Part shown: positions 42,021-51,075 of the stretch, piece after piece
Layout: each line of letters begins with the position of its first letter
Numbering within the stretch: the first letter of the stretch is position 1
Assembly: GCF_026790145.1 (NCBI RefSeq)
Contig: NZ_JALAMS010000001.1
Coordinates: 372,001-436,000 of the forward strand
Source: Bacillus_I endophytica_A
Lineage (GTDB): Bacteria > Bacillota > Bacilli > Bacillales > Bacillaceae_H
DNA length: 64,000 nucleotides
Reading direction: 5' to 3'
Made by a program: the position numbers and the translations under genes
Notes under the pieces: generated by a model
The model's database searches: none
What the model was told of the DNA's origin: nothing
Seen by the model: the letters and a program-made list of their open reading frames with translations, nothing else

Positions 42021-42051
42021 ATACATTTATAAAAGGTATTTATAAATGTAT
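42021..42051. promoter_or_regulatory. perfect 13-bp-arm palindrome upstream of the atoE unit
   Basis: ATACATTTATAAA (42021-42033) and TTTATAAATGTAT (42039-42051) are exact inverse complements around AGGTA. It starts only four bases after the preceding terminator and lies about 65 bases before the first gene of the unit. It has no T tail on either side, so it looks like an operator and not a terminator. Confidence 0.7.
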
Positions 42052-42116
42052 GTGGAAAAAAGATACATATCGTAAGTTTCGAAAAGATCGGGATTTAGAA
42101 AGGGGAGGGCTTGGAA

Positions 42117-42323
42117 GTGAAAAAGTATCTAATCTTTATCTATAGCATAATGTTAGCTTGTGGCGCAGTATGGTCTACTTTTTTGACTTTTAATCTTCAA
42201 ATTATTGAATATGCCATTCCTTTCAGTTTACTTTCTTTTGGAGCCGTTTTGCTTTGTACCACAAGTTTTCTTTATCTCGGGGCAGAAAATGAAAATACTA
42301 TTTATAGGGAGGGAGAAAAATGA
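42117..42323 (+). CDS. small two-segment membrane protein coupled to AtoE
   Basis: 68 residues from the GTG at 42117, which has GGGGAGGG about nine bases upstream; a TTG at 42111 is less likely. Two hydrophobic segments (YLIFIYSIMLACGAVWSTFLT and AIPFSLLSFGAVLLCTTSFLYL) with a short loop and a charged C-terminus. Its stop overlaps the atoE start in ATGA, so both are translated together. It resembles other small partners of carriers in size and position only; function is inferred. Confidence 0.75.
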   Translation: MKKYLIFIYSIMLACGAVWSTFLTFNLQIIEYAIPFSLLSFGAVLLCTTSFLYLGAENENTIYREGEK

Positions 42324-43639
42324 GGGTGCTTGTTTCTTTATCAAACAGGCTTATGCAGAGATACTTACCAGATTCTTTAATTTTTGTTTTTCTACTTACT
42401 TTTCTTGTCTTTGGATGTGCTATTATTTTCACTCCAACAACAGCTACGCAACTTTTTAATTATTGGGGTGAAGGATTTTGGGGACTTTTGTCGTTTACAA
42501 TGCAAATGGTTCTTGTTTTATTGACAGGACATGTACTAGCAAGCAGTCACCTTTTTAAAGTTTGGTTAGGCGCTCTTGCAAGTATTCCAAAAACTCCTGG
42601 TAAAGCTATCATTTTAGTTACGTTTATATCAATGCTTGCAAGTTTTATTAACTGGGGATTTGGGCTTGTTATTGGCGCTCTGTTTGCCAAAGAAGTTGCT
42701 AAAAAGATAGAAAATGTTGATTATCGTCTTCTTATTGCAAGTGCCTATAGTGGATTTGTGATTTGGCATGGAGGGTTATCTGGATCCATTCCTTTAACAA
42801 TTTCAACCCCAGGTCATTTTTCAGAAGAATTAATAGGGATCGTTTCAACAAGTGATACCATTTTTTCTACGTATAATTTAGCTATCGTCATTGCATTATT
42901 TATAATCATTCCTGCTACAAATCGCTTCCTAATGCCTTCTCGAAAAGACACTATTACAATTGATCCAAAACTTTTAGAAGAACGAGCTTCTTTTGAAGCG
43001 GCTTCAATCGAAGAACAGACATCAGCAACTAAGCTTGAAAATAGCCGATTCATCTCTTTAATAATAGGTGGGACAGGACTTGTTTTTTTAGGAATATATG
43101 TAGGTGAAAATGGTCTTGAACTTAATTTAGATATTGTGAATTTTCTCTTTCTCTTTCTTGGTATCCTTTTTCATGGAACACCAAAAAAGTTTTTGAATGC
43201 GGTTACAGAGGCTGTGAAAGGAACCGGCGGAATTATTGTTCAATTTCCTTTTTATGCAGGATTAATGGGAGTTATGCAGTCATCTGGGTTAGCGACAGCT
43301 GTTTCAGAAGCATTTGTGTCGATTTCAACTGAATCTACTTTTTTTGTTTTAACATTCTGGAGTGCCGGGCTTGTGAATTTGTTTATTCCATCAGGTGGAG
43401 GGCAATGGGCCATACAAGCTCCAATTATGCTAGAAGCAGCCGAAAACTTGGGTGTCTCACTTCCGAAGACAGCGATGTCTGTTGCTTGGGGAGATGCGTG
43501 GACAAATATGATCCAACCATTTTGGGCTCTTCCTGCCTTAGCTATCGCTGGTTTGAAGGCAAGAGATATTATGGGATTTTGCGTATTTATTCTTCTTGTA
43601 AGTGGAGCAGTCATTTCACTTGGGCTTTTCTTCTTATAG
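42320..43639 (+). CDS. atoE: short-chain fatty acid transporter, AtoE family
   Basis: Polytopic carrier, 439 residues, for short-chain fatty acids or acetoacetate. It follows the E. coli AtoE pattern closely: LPDSLIFVFLLTFL, WGEGFWGLLSF, INWGFGLVIGALFAKEVA, IVQFPFYAGLMG, FIPSGGGQWAIQAP and QPFWALPALAIAGLKARDIMG. The neighbouring bdhA suggests use of ketone bodies or 3-hydroxybutyrate, but CoA-transferase and thiolase genes are not adjacent. Confidence 0.92.
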   Translation: MRVLVSLSNRLMQRYLPDSLIFVFLLTFLVFGCAIIFTPTTATQLFNYWGEGFWGLLSFTMQMVLVLLTGHVLASSHLFKVWLGALASIPKTPGKAIILVTFISMLASFINWGFGLVIGALFAKEVAKKIENVDYRLLIASAYSGFVIWHGGLSGSIPLTISTPGHFSEELIGIVSTSDTIFSTYNLAIVIALFIIIPATNRFLMPSRKDTITIDPKLLEERASFEAASIEEQTSATKLENSRFISLIIGGTGLVFLGIYVGENGLELNLDIVNFLFLFLGILFHGTPKKFLNAVTEAVKGTGGIIVQFPFYAGLMGVMQSSGLATAVSEAFVSISTESTFFVLTFWSAGLVNLFIPSGGGQWAIQAPIMLEAAENLGVSLPKTAMSVAWGDAWTNMIQPFWALPALAIAGLKARDIMGFCVFILLVSGAVISLGLFFL

Positions 43640-43759
43640 GTATTAATTGGTATGTTTTAAGAAAAATAGGAATAATATAAAATAGTAAAAGGATATCAAT
43701 CAATACTGTGGAATATGAACAATAGCAGAGCAGTTCAAAGTTGGAAGGAGTGAAGCACT

Positions 43760-44020
43760 GTGGAAGAAAGAGTAAAATTAATTCGTATACGAGAGCTTGC
43801 ATACGAGATTTTACACTGCCGTTTACAAGATCAAACTGCTTATCGTCAGCAAGATTTGCAGGAAGTAGTAGAACTTCTCGCAAGAGTTGTTGTTGATTTG
43901 ACGAACACGCAGTTAAGGGAAGATGCAGATCCGCCAACATCTTTAAAAGCAACTGTTTCGAAAACACGAATGGCTTATAATACAATGATGGTAAAGCAAA
44001 GGGATGTAAAAGTACAGTAA
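43760..44020 (+). CDS. hypothetical protein, 86 residues
   Basis: GTG start nine bases after GGAAGGAG. The sequence is predicted helical throughout (IRELAYEILHCRLQD, LQEVVELLARVVVDL) and soluble, with one cysteine. It has its own terminator, shared with the convergent HAD gene. I do not recognise the family. Confidence 0.7.
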   Translation: MEERVKLIRIRELAYEILHCRLQDQTAYRQQDLQEVVELLARVVVDLTNTQLREDADPPTSLKATVSKTRMAYNTMMVKQRDVKVQ

Positions 44021-44050
44021 AAAAAGACGTGTTCAAAACACGTCTTTTTT
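44018..44050. terminator. bidirectional terminator
   Basis: AAAAAAGACGTGTT and AACACGTCTTTTTT form a perfect stem with a short CAA loop between the hypothetical gene and the HAD phosphatase gene. Confidence 0.92.
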
Positions 44051-44052
44051 GC

Positions 44053-44856
44053 TTATTTTACGCTTGTTTTTGCATTATAGTCTAAGATGTATTGAGCAAC
44101 ATCTTTTACAGAAGAAACGACATGAGTAGTGAGTTTTTGAACCTCAGGTTCTCCGCCTTTCATCGCAAAACTATGCGGAGTGATGTTAAACATCGGAATA
44201 TCATTAAAAGAGTCACCAACACAGGCAATTTCTTCTTCTTTTAAATTTAAGTGAGAGAGAAGAATGCGTAATGAATGTCCTTTACTAATGTTCTTAGGCA
44301 TAATATCTAAACATCCTGGAGCTGAGACGTAGCAATCAACTTCATTGGAAAACTGCTCAATGATGGCTTTTTCAATAGCAAAAATCTCGTCAGGAAAGCT
44401 AATGACAGAAATTTTAGAAGGGAAAAGTGATTGACCAAACTCACGGCTCATGTTCGGTTCTTTCTCAATAGGGAAGAAGAGAAATTTTTGAATCTCCGCT
44501 AGCGCTTCATGATCTTGTTCAACAAAATTTGTATGATTTGAGCAAACGAGCGTAATTGTTTCAGGATTTTTAACTGTATTATAAACGTTCCTCGCAATTT
44601 CTTCGGAAAATACTTTTTCATAAAGTGTTTCACGCTCGCGTGTTATAACATAGGCTCCATTTTGACTTATTTGATGAAAATCACCTTGAAGCATAAGAGC
44701 CACCTTAGCCATTTCATTATCCATTCGACCAGACGCAAGGCAAATATCAACTCCGCTTTCTTTTAAGTCCTTAATTGCCTTTAAATCAGCAGGCGTTACT
44801 TTTTTCTCGGCGCTTAATAGTGTTCCATCTAAATCACTTACAAGTAGCTTAATCAA
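44053..44856 (-). CDS. Cof-type HAD phosphatase
   Basis: 267 residues from the TTG at 44856, which has AAGGAG 12 bases upstream and gives the usual MIKLLVSDLDGTLLS start; a frame 24 bases longer exists without a site. HAD motif I is DLDGT, the C2-type cap fills about 85-190, and GDSFNDIPMF is motif IV. Members remove phosphate from sugar phosphates, pyridoxal phosphate or FMN; nothing here fixes the substrate, although the rib and met genes lie nearby. Confidence 0.87.
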   Translation of the reverse strand: MIKLLVSDLDGTLLSAEKKVTPADLKAIKDLKESGVDICLASGRMDNEMAKVALMLQGDFHQISQNGAYVITRERETLYEKVFSEEIARNVYNTVKNPETITLVCSNHTNFVEQDHEALAEIQKFLFFPIEKEPNMSREFGQSLFPSKISVISFPDEIFAIEKAIIEQFSNEVDCYVSAPGCLDIMPKNISKGHSLRILLSHLNLKEEEIACVGDSFNDIPMFNITPHSFAMKGGEPEVQKLTTHVVSSVKDVAQYILDYNAKTSVK

Positions 44857-44932
44857 TCTATTGTGTCTCTCCTTTTCCAACCAATAGGTTTTGTTGTCTA
44901 TATTGTAGCAATGTTTATTTTAGGATGCACAT

Positions 44933-44966
44933 AAAAAGAGCTAAGCAATTATGCTTAGCTCTTTTT
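44933..44966 (-). terminator. yitJ-metH terminator
   Basis: AAAAAGAGCTAAGC and GCTTAGCTCTTTTT form a perfect 14-bp stem with an AATTAT loop, just after the metH stop. Confidence 0.92.
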
Positions 44967-44967
44967 A

Positions 44968-47900
44968 TTATAATACGTTAAAGTAGCGTGCTTGTGGATG
45001 AGAGAAAACGAGCGCTGTTACAGATGCTTCAGGCTCCATCATAAATCCGTCTGTCAATTGAATTCCAATCTCTTCTGGTTGTAGCAATTTAAAAAGCTTT
45101 TCTTGATCTTCTAGATTTGGACATGCAGGATAGCCAAATGAAAAGCGTTGACCTTGGTATTTAGCTGTGAAACGTTCCTGCATTGTAAAGTCAGGAGAAT
45201 CTGGGAAGCCCCATTGATCACGAATTTGTTGGTGCATACGTTCTGCAAGGCCCTCAGCTGTTTCAAGAGCAAGAGCTTGAAGGGCGTGGCTTTTTAAGAA
45301 ATCTCCGTTATCTTTAAACGTTTTTGAAAGCTCTCTTACACCTTTCCCAGCCGTTACAGCAAACATGCATACATAATCCATAATGCCAGATTCTTTTGGT
45401 TTTAAGTAATCTGCTAAACAAAGGAACGGTTCTTTTTGCTGACGAGGAAACGTAAAACGCTCAATCTCTGTTTTTTCATCAGAATCATAAATAACAACAT
45501 CATCTCCATCAGCTTGAGCAGGAAAGAATTGATATGTGGCAGATGGTTTAATAAGGTTTTCTTGTTTAGAAAGAGTCATTAAATCATCGATCATTTCTTT
45601 CATTCCAACTACTTTTTCATCTTTTTCAGCAAGAAGGCGAGAAATTTTTCCCTTTACTCCAAGGTGATGACCGAGGAGCATTTGCAAGTTAATATACGGC
45701 TCGACCATTGCAAGGCTGTAGTTTTTAATAACATGCTTTTTTAAATCATTTGGTATATAAACAGGAGCATCTGTTGAGACATTTGAACGTTTTGGAACAA
45801 CGATTTCTGTCTTAACAGCTGTAGCAGGTTTTTCTAAAACAGCAACAGAACTCTCTTTTTGTCTACGCTCTTCAATCATTTCACCCATTTTTTCCTCATC
45901 GCGCAGTGAATTTGCAAGAGACAATCCTTCCATTGCATCTTTTGCATATAACACAAGCCCGTTATATTCCGCAGAAATCTTTTGATCCGTAAATCGACGA
46001 GAAAGGGCAGCTCCTCCAACTAAAATCGGAACCGAAATTTTAGCTTGGGTCAAGTCTTGAGCTGTGATCACCATTTGTTGAGCCGATTTTACAAGAAGTC
46101 CTGATAATCCAACGATATCTGGCTTTTCATCGTTGATTGCCTTAATTAAGTCTTGCGGAGTGACTTTAATACCTAGGTCTACTACGCGAAAACCGTTATT
46201 GCTTAAAATAATATCCACTAAGTTTTTTCCGATATCGTGCACATCACCTTTTACAGTAGCTAAGATGACTTTTCCTTTTCCTGTATCATCTTCTTTCTTT
46301 TCCATATATGGCTCAAGATGAGCAACAGAAGCTTTCATAACTTCTGCACTTTGCAGAACTTCTGCTACAATAAGCTGATTTAAATTGAAAAGACGTCCAA
46401 CTTCGCTCATGCCGTCCATAAGTGGTCCATTAATAATATCGAGCGGATCATCAAACTTTTGTAAAGCTTGATCAAGATCTGGAATTAGTCCTTCTTTTGT
46501 TCCTTCAATAACGTAACTTGCAAGGCGCTCTTCAAGCGTTAATGTACTAGCATCAACTTTTTTCTCTTTTTTCTTGCCGCGGTAAAATTCAGTAAACGTT
46601 TGAAGGGTTTCGTCATTTGTTTTGAAAAGAAGATCATCTGCTAACTTGATTTCCTCTTCTGGGATAGAGGCGAAGCGCTCTAGTTTTTCTGTATTTACAA
46701 TTGCATAGTCAAGTCCTGCCTGTGTGCAATGATAGAGAAAGACAGCATTTAGAATTTCACGTCCAACAGGCGGTAAACCAAACGAAACGTTACTAACACC
46801 AAGCATTGTAAGACAGCGTGGAAAATGCTGCTTAATGAGTCGAATTCCTTCTACTGTTGCTTCTGCTGAACCAATATATTGTTCATCACCTGTTCCAACA
46901 GGGAAGACGAGTGGATCAAAAATAATATCATCAGGTTTAATGCCATACTTTGTTGTGAGTAACTCGTAAGATCGCTTAGCAATTTCAAGCTTGCGCTGTG
47001 CTGTTACGCCCATTCCAACTTCATCAATTGTCCCGACAACAATTGCTCCTCCATATTTATGAAGAAGGGGGGTGATTGCTTCAAAGCGTTCTTCCCCATC
47101 CTCTAAATTGATGGAGTTAATAATTGCTTTACCTTGAGAATATTTTAGCGCACGTTCAATGACTGCTTCATCTGTTGAGTCAATCACAAGAGGGACTTTT
47201 ACTTTTTTCACAACTTCTTGAATAAAAGTTTCCATGTCTTCCATTTCATCACGATCAGGATCTGCCAAGCAAATGTCAATGACATGAGCGCCATTTTTAA
47301 CTTGAGCACGAGCAACTTCAGAAGCTTCTTCAAATTTTCCTTCAGCAATAAGGCGTTTGAATTTGCGAGAGCCAATTACGTTTGTTCGTTCCCCAACAAA
47401 AAGAGGTCTCATCGTGTCTTCGTACACAAAAGATTCAATTCCTGACACAGCATGAGCGTGGTCTTTTTCAGGGAGAGGACGAGGAGGCATCTGTTCAACA
47501 GTTTCCCGAAGAGCTTTAATATGAGCAGGAGTTGTTCCACAGCATCCTCCAACAAGGTTTAACCAACCTTTTTCAGCAAAACCACCGATTTTTTTAGCTA
47601 AAAGTTCAGGAGATTCATGATATTGTCCTTCTTCATCAGGAAGTCCTGCATTTGGATAACAGCTTACTGCGGTTGTAGCAAGCCCTGATAGAGAGCGAAT
47701 ATGATCTGTCATAAACTCAGGACCTGTTGCACAGTTTAATCCAACAGAAATAGGTTTCATATGCTCAAGCGAAAGGTAGAAAGATTCAATATCTTGCCCA
47801 GCAAGCGTTGTGCCCATTGGTTCAATCGTACCTGATACCATAAGTGGCACTTCTTTATTAAAATGTTCAAAAGCTTTCTGAATGCCGAGGAACCCTGCTT

Positions 47901-48411
47901 TTACATTCAGCATATCTTGACATGTTTCAAGTAAAAGTAGGTCAACGCCACCTGTTAGAAGACCTTTCGCTTGTTCAAAATAATCTTCAATAAGAGCATC
48001 AAACGTTGTTCCGCCTGTTACAGAAAGGGTTTTTGTTGTAGGCCCCATTGCACCTGCAACATAGCGGGGCCAGTCAGGGGATGAATATTTATCACAAGCA
48101 GCGCGCGCAAGTTTTGCTGAAGCAACATTAAGCTCAAAAGCAAGCGAGCCAAGATCATATTCATCTAGAACAAGGGCTGTTCCCCCAAACGTATTTGTTT
48201 CAATAATGTCTGCTCCAGCTTCTAAATATTGCTCATGAATAGATTGAATGAGTTCTGGTTTTGTTTTAGATAAATACTCATTACATCCTTCATATTCTTC
48301 GCCACCAAAATCATCTGCTGTTAAGTTGGCATTTTGAATCATTGTTCCCATTGCGCCATCAACAATTAGAATGCGTTTCTGTAATTGTTCTGTGATGTTC
48401 GTGAAAGCCAT
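44968..48411 (-). CDS. metH: cobalamin-dependent methionine synthase
   Basis: Transfers the methyl group of methyltetrahydrofolate to homocysteine through cobalamin. The 1147 residues hold the homocysteine domain (about 1-310, VDGAMGTMIQ and zinc site GGCCGTTP), the pterin-binding barrel (about 325-600), the B12 cap and Rossmann domains (about 635-870, GDVHDIGKNL with the cobalt-binding His), and a shortened activation domain. The start codon follows the yitJ stop with no gap and its GAAAGGAAG site lies in the end of yitJ. Presence implies that the organism makes or imports B12; B. subtilis uses MetE instead. Confidence 0.96.
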   Translation of the reverse strand: MAFTNITEQLQKRILIVDGAMGTMIQNANLTADDFGGEEYEGCNEYLSKTKPELIQSIHEQYLEAGADIIETNTFGGTALVLDEYDLGSLAFELNVASAKLARAACDKYSSPDWPRYVAGAMGPTTKTLSVTGGTTFDALIEDYFEQAKGLLTGGVDLLLLETCQDMLNVKAGFLGIQKAFEHFNKEVPLMVSGTIEPMGTTLAGQDIESFYLSLEHMKPISVGLNCATGPEFMTDHIRSLSGLATTAVSCYPNAGLPDEEGQYHESPELLAKKIGGFAEKGWLNLVGGCCGTTPAHIKALRETVEQMPPRPLPEKDHAHAVSGIESFVYEDTMRPLFVGERTNVIGSRKFKRLIAEGKFEEASEVARAQVKNGAHVIDICLADPDRDEMEDMETFIQEVVKKVKVPLVIDSTDEAVIERALKYSQGKAIINSINLEDGEERFEAITPLLHKYGGAIVVGTIDEVGMGVTAQRKLEIAKRSYELLTTKYGIKPDDIIFDPLVFPVGTGDEQYIGSAEATVEGIRLIKQHFPRCLTMLGVSNVSFGLPPVGREILNAVFLYHCTQAGLDYAIVNTEKLERFASIPEEEIKLADDLLFKTNDETLQTFTEFYRGKKKEKKVDASTLTLEERLASYVIEGTKEGLIPDLDQALQKFDDPLDIINGPLMDGMSEVGRLFNLNQLIVAEVLQSAEVMKASVAHLEPYMEKKEDDTGKGKVILATVKGDVHDIGKNLVDIILSNNGFRVVDLGIKVTPQDLIKAINDEKPDIVGLSGLLVKSAQQMVITAQDLTQAKISVPILVGGAALSRRFTDQKISAEYNGLVLYAKDAMEGLSLANSLRDEEKMGEMIEERRQKESSVAVLEKPATAVKTEIVVPKRSNVSTDAPVYIPNDLKKHVIKNYSLAMVEPYINLQMLLGHHLGVKGKISRLLAEKDEKVVGMKEMIDDLMTLSKQENLIKPSATYQFFPAQADGDDVVIYDSDEKTEIERFTFPRQQKEPFLCLADYLKPKESGIMDYVCMFAVTAGKGVRELSKTFKDNGDFLKSHALQALALETAEGLAERMHQQIRDQWGFPDSPDFTMQERFTAKYQGQRFSFGYPACPNLEDQEKLFKLLQPEEIGIQLTDGFMMEPEASVTALVFSHPQARYFNVL

Positions 48412-50250
48412 TTAAATCTTCCTTTCTATTGAAACAAGTTCTTTTGCTTTAATATAGTTAGCGAGCTCAACTGTCATCTCATAGCGCATAAACGGAGTAA
48501 TTAAATACAAGCCGTTAAAAAGCTCATATGCTCTATCAATGAGCTCTTTTGCAAGTAGAATTCCTTCTTTAGCACTTTGTTCTTTATCGTGTTCAATTTT
48601 CTCCATACGAGTTAGAATATTTTCTGATAGTTTAATGCCAGGCACTTCATGATGTAAGAAGCGAGCATTTTTAGCACCTGTAAGCGGCATAATACCGATA
48701 TAGATAGGAGCTTTTAAATTTTTAGTTGCTTCATAGACATCTTCAAGCTGCTCGATTGAATAAATAGGCTGAGAGATAAAGTAATCTGCTCCACAATCAA
48801 CTTTTTTCTCAAGGCGTTGCACGGCTCTGTCAAGGTGGCGGACATTAGGATTGAAAGCTCCTGCAATTGAAAAGTTTGTTTTTTGGCCAAGAGGCTTACC
48901 TGAAAATGAAACTCCCTCATTGAACTGTTTAATAAGGCGAATCAAGTCAAAAGAAGAGAGATCATATACTGATGTAGCACCAGGGAAATCCCCAATCTTT
49001 GATGGATCGCCTGTTAGAGCGAGAACCTGATTGAATCCTAGTGTATGCATGCCCATTAAGTGTGACTGAAGACCAATCAAGTTATGGTCTCGACACGTTA
49101 AATGAATAAGCGGGCGCGTTTTTAACTGATCTTTTAAAAGTGAAGCCATCGCTAGGTTACTAATACGTGGACTTGCTAGAGAGTTATCTGCAAGTGTTAA
49201 TGCATCAATTCCAGCTGCTTGAAGAGCATGAGCTCCCTTTAGAAACTTATCAACTCCAAGTTTTTTAGGTGGATCAAGTTCAACAATAATGGAGTGATTT
49301 TCTTGTACAATTTCATGAAGATGGGGTTGTGCCTGAATCTCTTGACTAAGAATCTCAATTGGTGGAGTTTCCTTTACCGTTTTTTCTGTAATTGGTACAG
49401 CATTTGTGAGCGCTTTTGCCATTGCTTCAATATGCGAAGGCGTTGTTCCACAGCATCCTCCAAGTAATCGAACTCCTTGGTCTTTAAACGCAAGCGCTGT
49501 TTTGTAGAAATAGTCTGGGTCTGTTTCATAAATAAGACGACCATCAACATATTGAGGTAAACTAGCATTTGGATATGCTGATAGAAAACTTTTATCTAAA
49601 AGAGGAACTTCCTCTAAAATTTCAAGCATATGATAAGGACCTTGACGACAGTTTGTACCTACAACATCTGCTCCAAGTTCTTCTAATATTTTTAAAGCTT
49701 TCACAATAGGGGTTCCGTCTTGAAGAACTCCTTTTTCATGGAGAGAGACATTTGTCACAATAGGTTTATCTGTCTCACGGCGCGCGATTTCTAAAACGGT
49801 CTTCAGCTCTTCCAAGTCATAAAATGTTTCAAAAAGAAGTCCGTCAACATCCTCAGACAAAAGCCAAAAAAGCTGTTCTCTAAAGCTTCTTTTAATTTCT
49901 TCAAGAGAAATAATACTTTTTTGGAACGATCGAATTCCGCCAATTGTACCTAGAACGTAGCCAGAATCTCCAACTGCTTTTTTAGCAAGACGAACTCCTT
50001 CAACGTTGATGTCCTTTACTTTTTCTTCCGCTCCATATCTTTTAAGCTTCGGGAAATTTGCTCCATATGTATTTGTTTGAATAACAGAAGCACCTGCTTT
50101 TTGATATGCTTTATGAATATTAAAAATATCTTCCGGCTTTGTAATGTTTAGTTCTTCAAAACAGTTATCAATTCCGTGAGCGTGAAGCAGTGTTCCCATT
50201 GCCCCATCCCCAATTAGAATTTTTGACTGTAAATCCTCAAGTAAACCCAT
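48412..50250 (-). CDS. yitJ: homocysteine S-methyltransferase / methylene-THF reductase fusion
   Basis: 612 residues. The N-terminal domain (about 1-290) is a homocysteine methyltransferase with GDGAMGT and GGCCGTTPSHI; the C-terminal domain (about 320-605) is a MetF-type reductase with VELDPPK, ALTGDPSKIGDFPGA and IYIGIMPLTG. It supplies methyl-THF to MetH, which follows at once. I start at ATG 50250 because GGGGGAG has proper spacing there; an ATG six bases earlier is too close. Under the SAM-I riboswitch. Confidence 0.94.
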   Translation of the reverse strand: MGLLEDLQSKILIGDGAMGTLLHAHGIDNCFEELNITKPEDIFNIHKAYQKAGASVIQTNTYGANFPKLKRYGAEEKVKDINVEGVRLAKKAVGDSGYVLGTIGGIRSFQKSIISLEEIKRSFREQLFWLLSEDVDGLLFETFYDLEELKTVLEIARRETDKPIVTNVSLHEKGVLQDGTPIVKALKILEELGADVVGTNCRQGPYHMLEILEEVPLLDKSFLSAYPNASLPQYVDGRLIYETDPDYFYKTALAFKDQGVRLLGGCCGTTPSHIEAMAKALTNAVPITEKTVKETPPIEILSQEIQAQPHLHEIVQENHSIIVELDPPKKLGVDKFLKGAHALQAAGIDALTLADNSLASPRISNLAMASLLKDQLKTRPLIHLTCRDHNLIGLQSHLMGMHTLGFNQVLALTGDPSKIGDFPGATSVYDLSSFDLIRLIKQFNEGVSFSGKPLGQKTNFSIAGAFNPNVRHLDRAVQRLEKKVDCGADYFISQPIYSIEQLEDVYEATKNLKAPIYIGIMPLTGAKNARFLHHEVPGIKLSENILTRMEKIEHDKEQSAKEGILLAKELIDRAYELFNGLYLITPFMRYEMTVELANYIKAKELVSIERKI

Positions 50251-50288
50251 TTTCATCTCCCCCTTTTAGTGAACATCACTTTCCTAAT

Positions 50289-50436
50289 AAAAAAAGCCTT
50301 CTTTATGAAAAGAAGACTTGTAGTTGTCTTCTTATCTTCTAAGCAAATATGCTTACTGGATTTAGCACCTTGTTACAAACGTAACTGGTTGCTGAAGTTT
50401 CATAGGGCCAGTCCCTCCACTTCTCGTGATAAGAAA
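50289..50436 (-). promoter_or_regulatory. SAM-I (S-box) riboswitch of yitJ-metH
   Basis: On the minus strand TTCTTATCACGAG begins at 50435, with GTGGAGGGA, CAGCAACC and GGTGCTAAATCC core blocks, closing GATAAGAAG, and a terminator with arms AGTCTTCTTT and AAAGAAGGCT followed by a T run ending near 50289. SAM excess should switch off methyl-THF and methionine synthesis. The 50437-50720 stretch beyond it is AT-rich and holds no gene that I can see. Confidence 0.95.
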
Positions 50437-50720
50437 TATTTATATACGTATGAATTTGGATAGTTTTTAAATATACTAATAATAAATTTTACTTTTCTTT
50501 GGAAAGTGTATCTGATTTTTGAAATTATACAATAATTTCTGAACATTTTAAACCCTTTTTTAAAAATTATCTTTTTTTAAGGAGAAACATACTCTAAAAA
50601 AGCTGAAGGGAGAAATTTGGATATTAAACTTTATTTTAGGAAGAATGTTCGGATTTAAAAGGGGAAAAATTAGAAAGTACGAGAAAAGAAGCAAAAAGTT
50701 ATGACTTTTGTGAGAACCTC

Positions 50721-50729
50721 TGCTATAAT
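50721..50729 (+). promoter_or_regulatory. extended -10 of the rib operon promoter
   Basis: TGCTATAAT is an extended -10 box 19 bases before the FMN aptamer. The best -35 (TTATGA at 50699) is 19 bases away, so the TG extension probably carries the promoter. Confidence 0.6.
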
Positions 50730-50747
50730 AAAGTCAAATTTCATAGT

Positions 50748-50894
50748 TATCCTTCGGGGTCAGGTGAAAATCCTAACCGGCGGTGGTGAATAATAATTAT
50801 ATTCTAAGCCCGCGACCCGCATGTCTTTACTGATATGCGGTTGATCAAGTTTGAATCTTGAGCCGACAGTTAAAGTCTGGATGGGAGAAGGATC
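50748..50894 (+). promoter_or_regulatory. FMN riboswitch (RFN element)
   Basis: ATCCTTCGGGGTCAGGTG and AACCGGCGGTGGTGA open the element, followed by AGCCCGCGA, GAGCCGACAGT, GTCTGGATGGGAGAAGGAT at the closing stem. All conserved RFN blocks are present and in order. Confidence 0.97.
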
Positions 50895-51008
50895 AGGTGC
50901 GACACTATCAGTTTGTGTTTTTTAAGCGTGCATAACGTTTTTTAAGCATACATATGATAGCTTGTTTTCGCTTATTTTCATTTTGTCAATATACTGATTC
51001 AGCATCTC

Positions 51009-51043
51009 TACCCCTTTAGGACCCAATCCTAAAGGGGTTTTTA
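51009..51043 (+). terminator. attenuator terminator of the FMN riboswitch
   Basis: ACCCCTTTAGGA and TCCTAAAGGGGTT form the stem with CCCAA loop and a T tail, 33 bases before ribD. FMN binding should favour it. Confidence 0.93.
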
Positions 51044-51075
51044 CGTATAAAGGGGTTCGTAATGGAGGGGGAAAA

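Noticed and set aside
43611..44036. A 141-codon hydrophobic frame antisense to the 86-residue gene.
   Set aside because: It starts within a terminator and runs across the gene on the other strand; no site.
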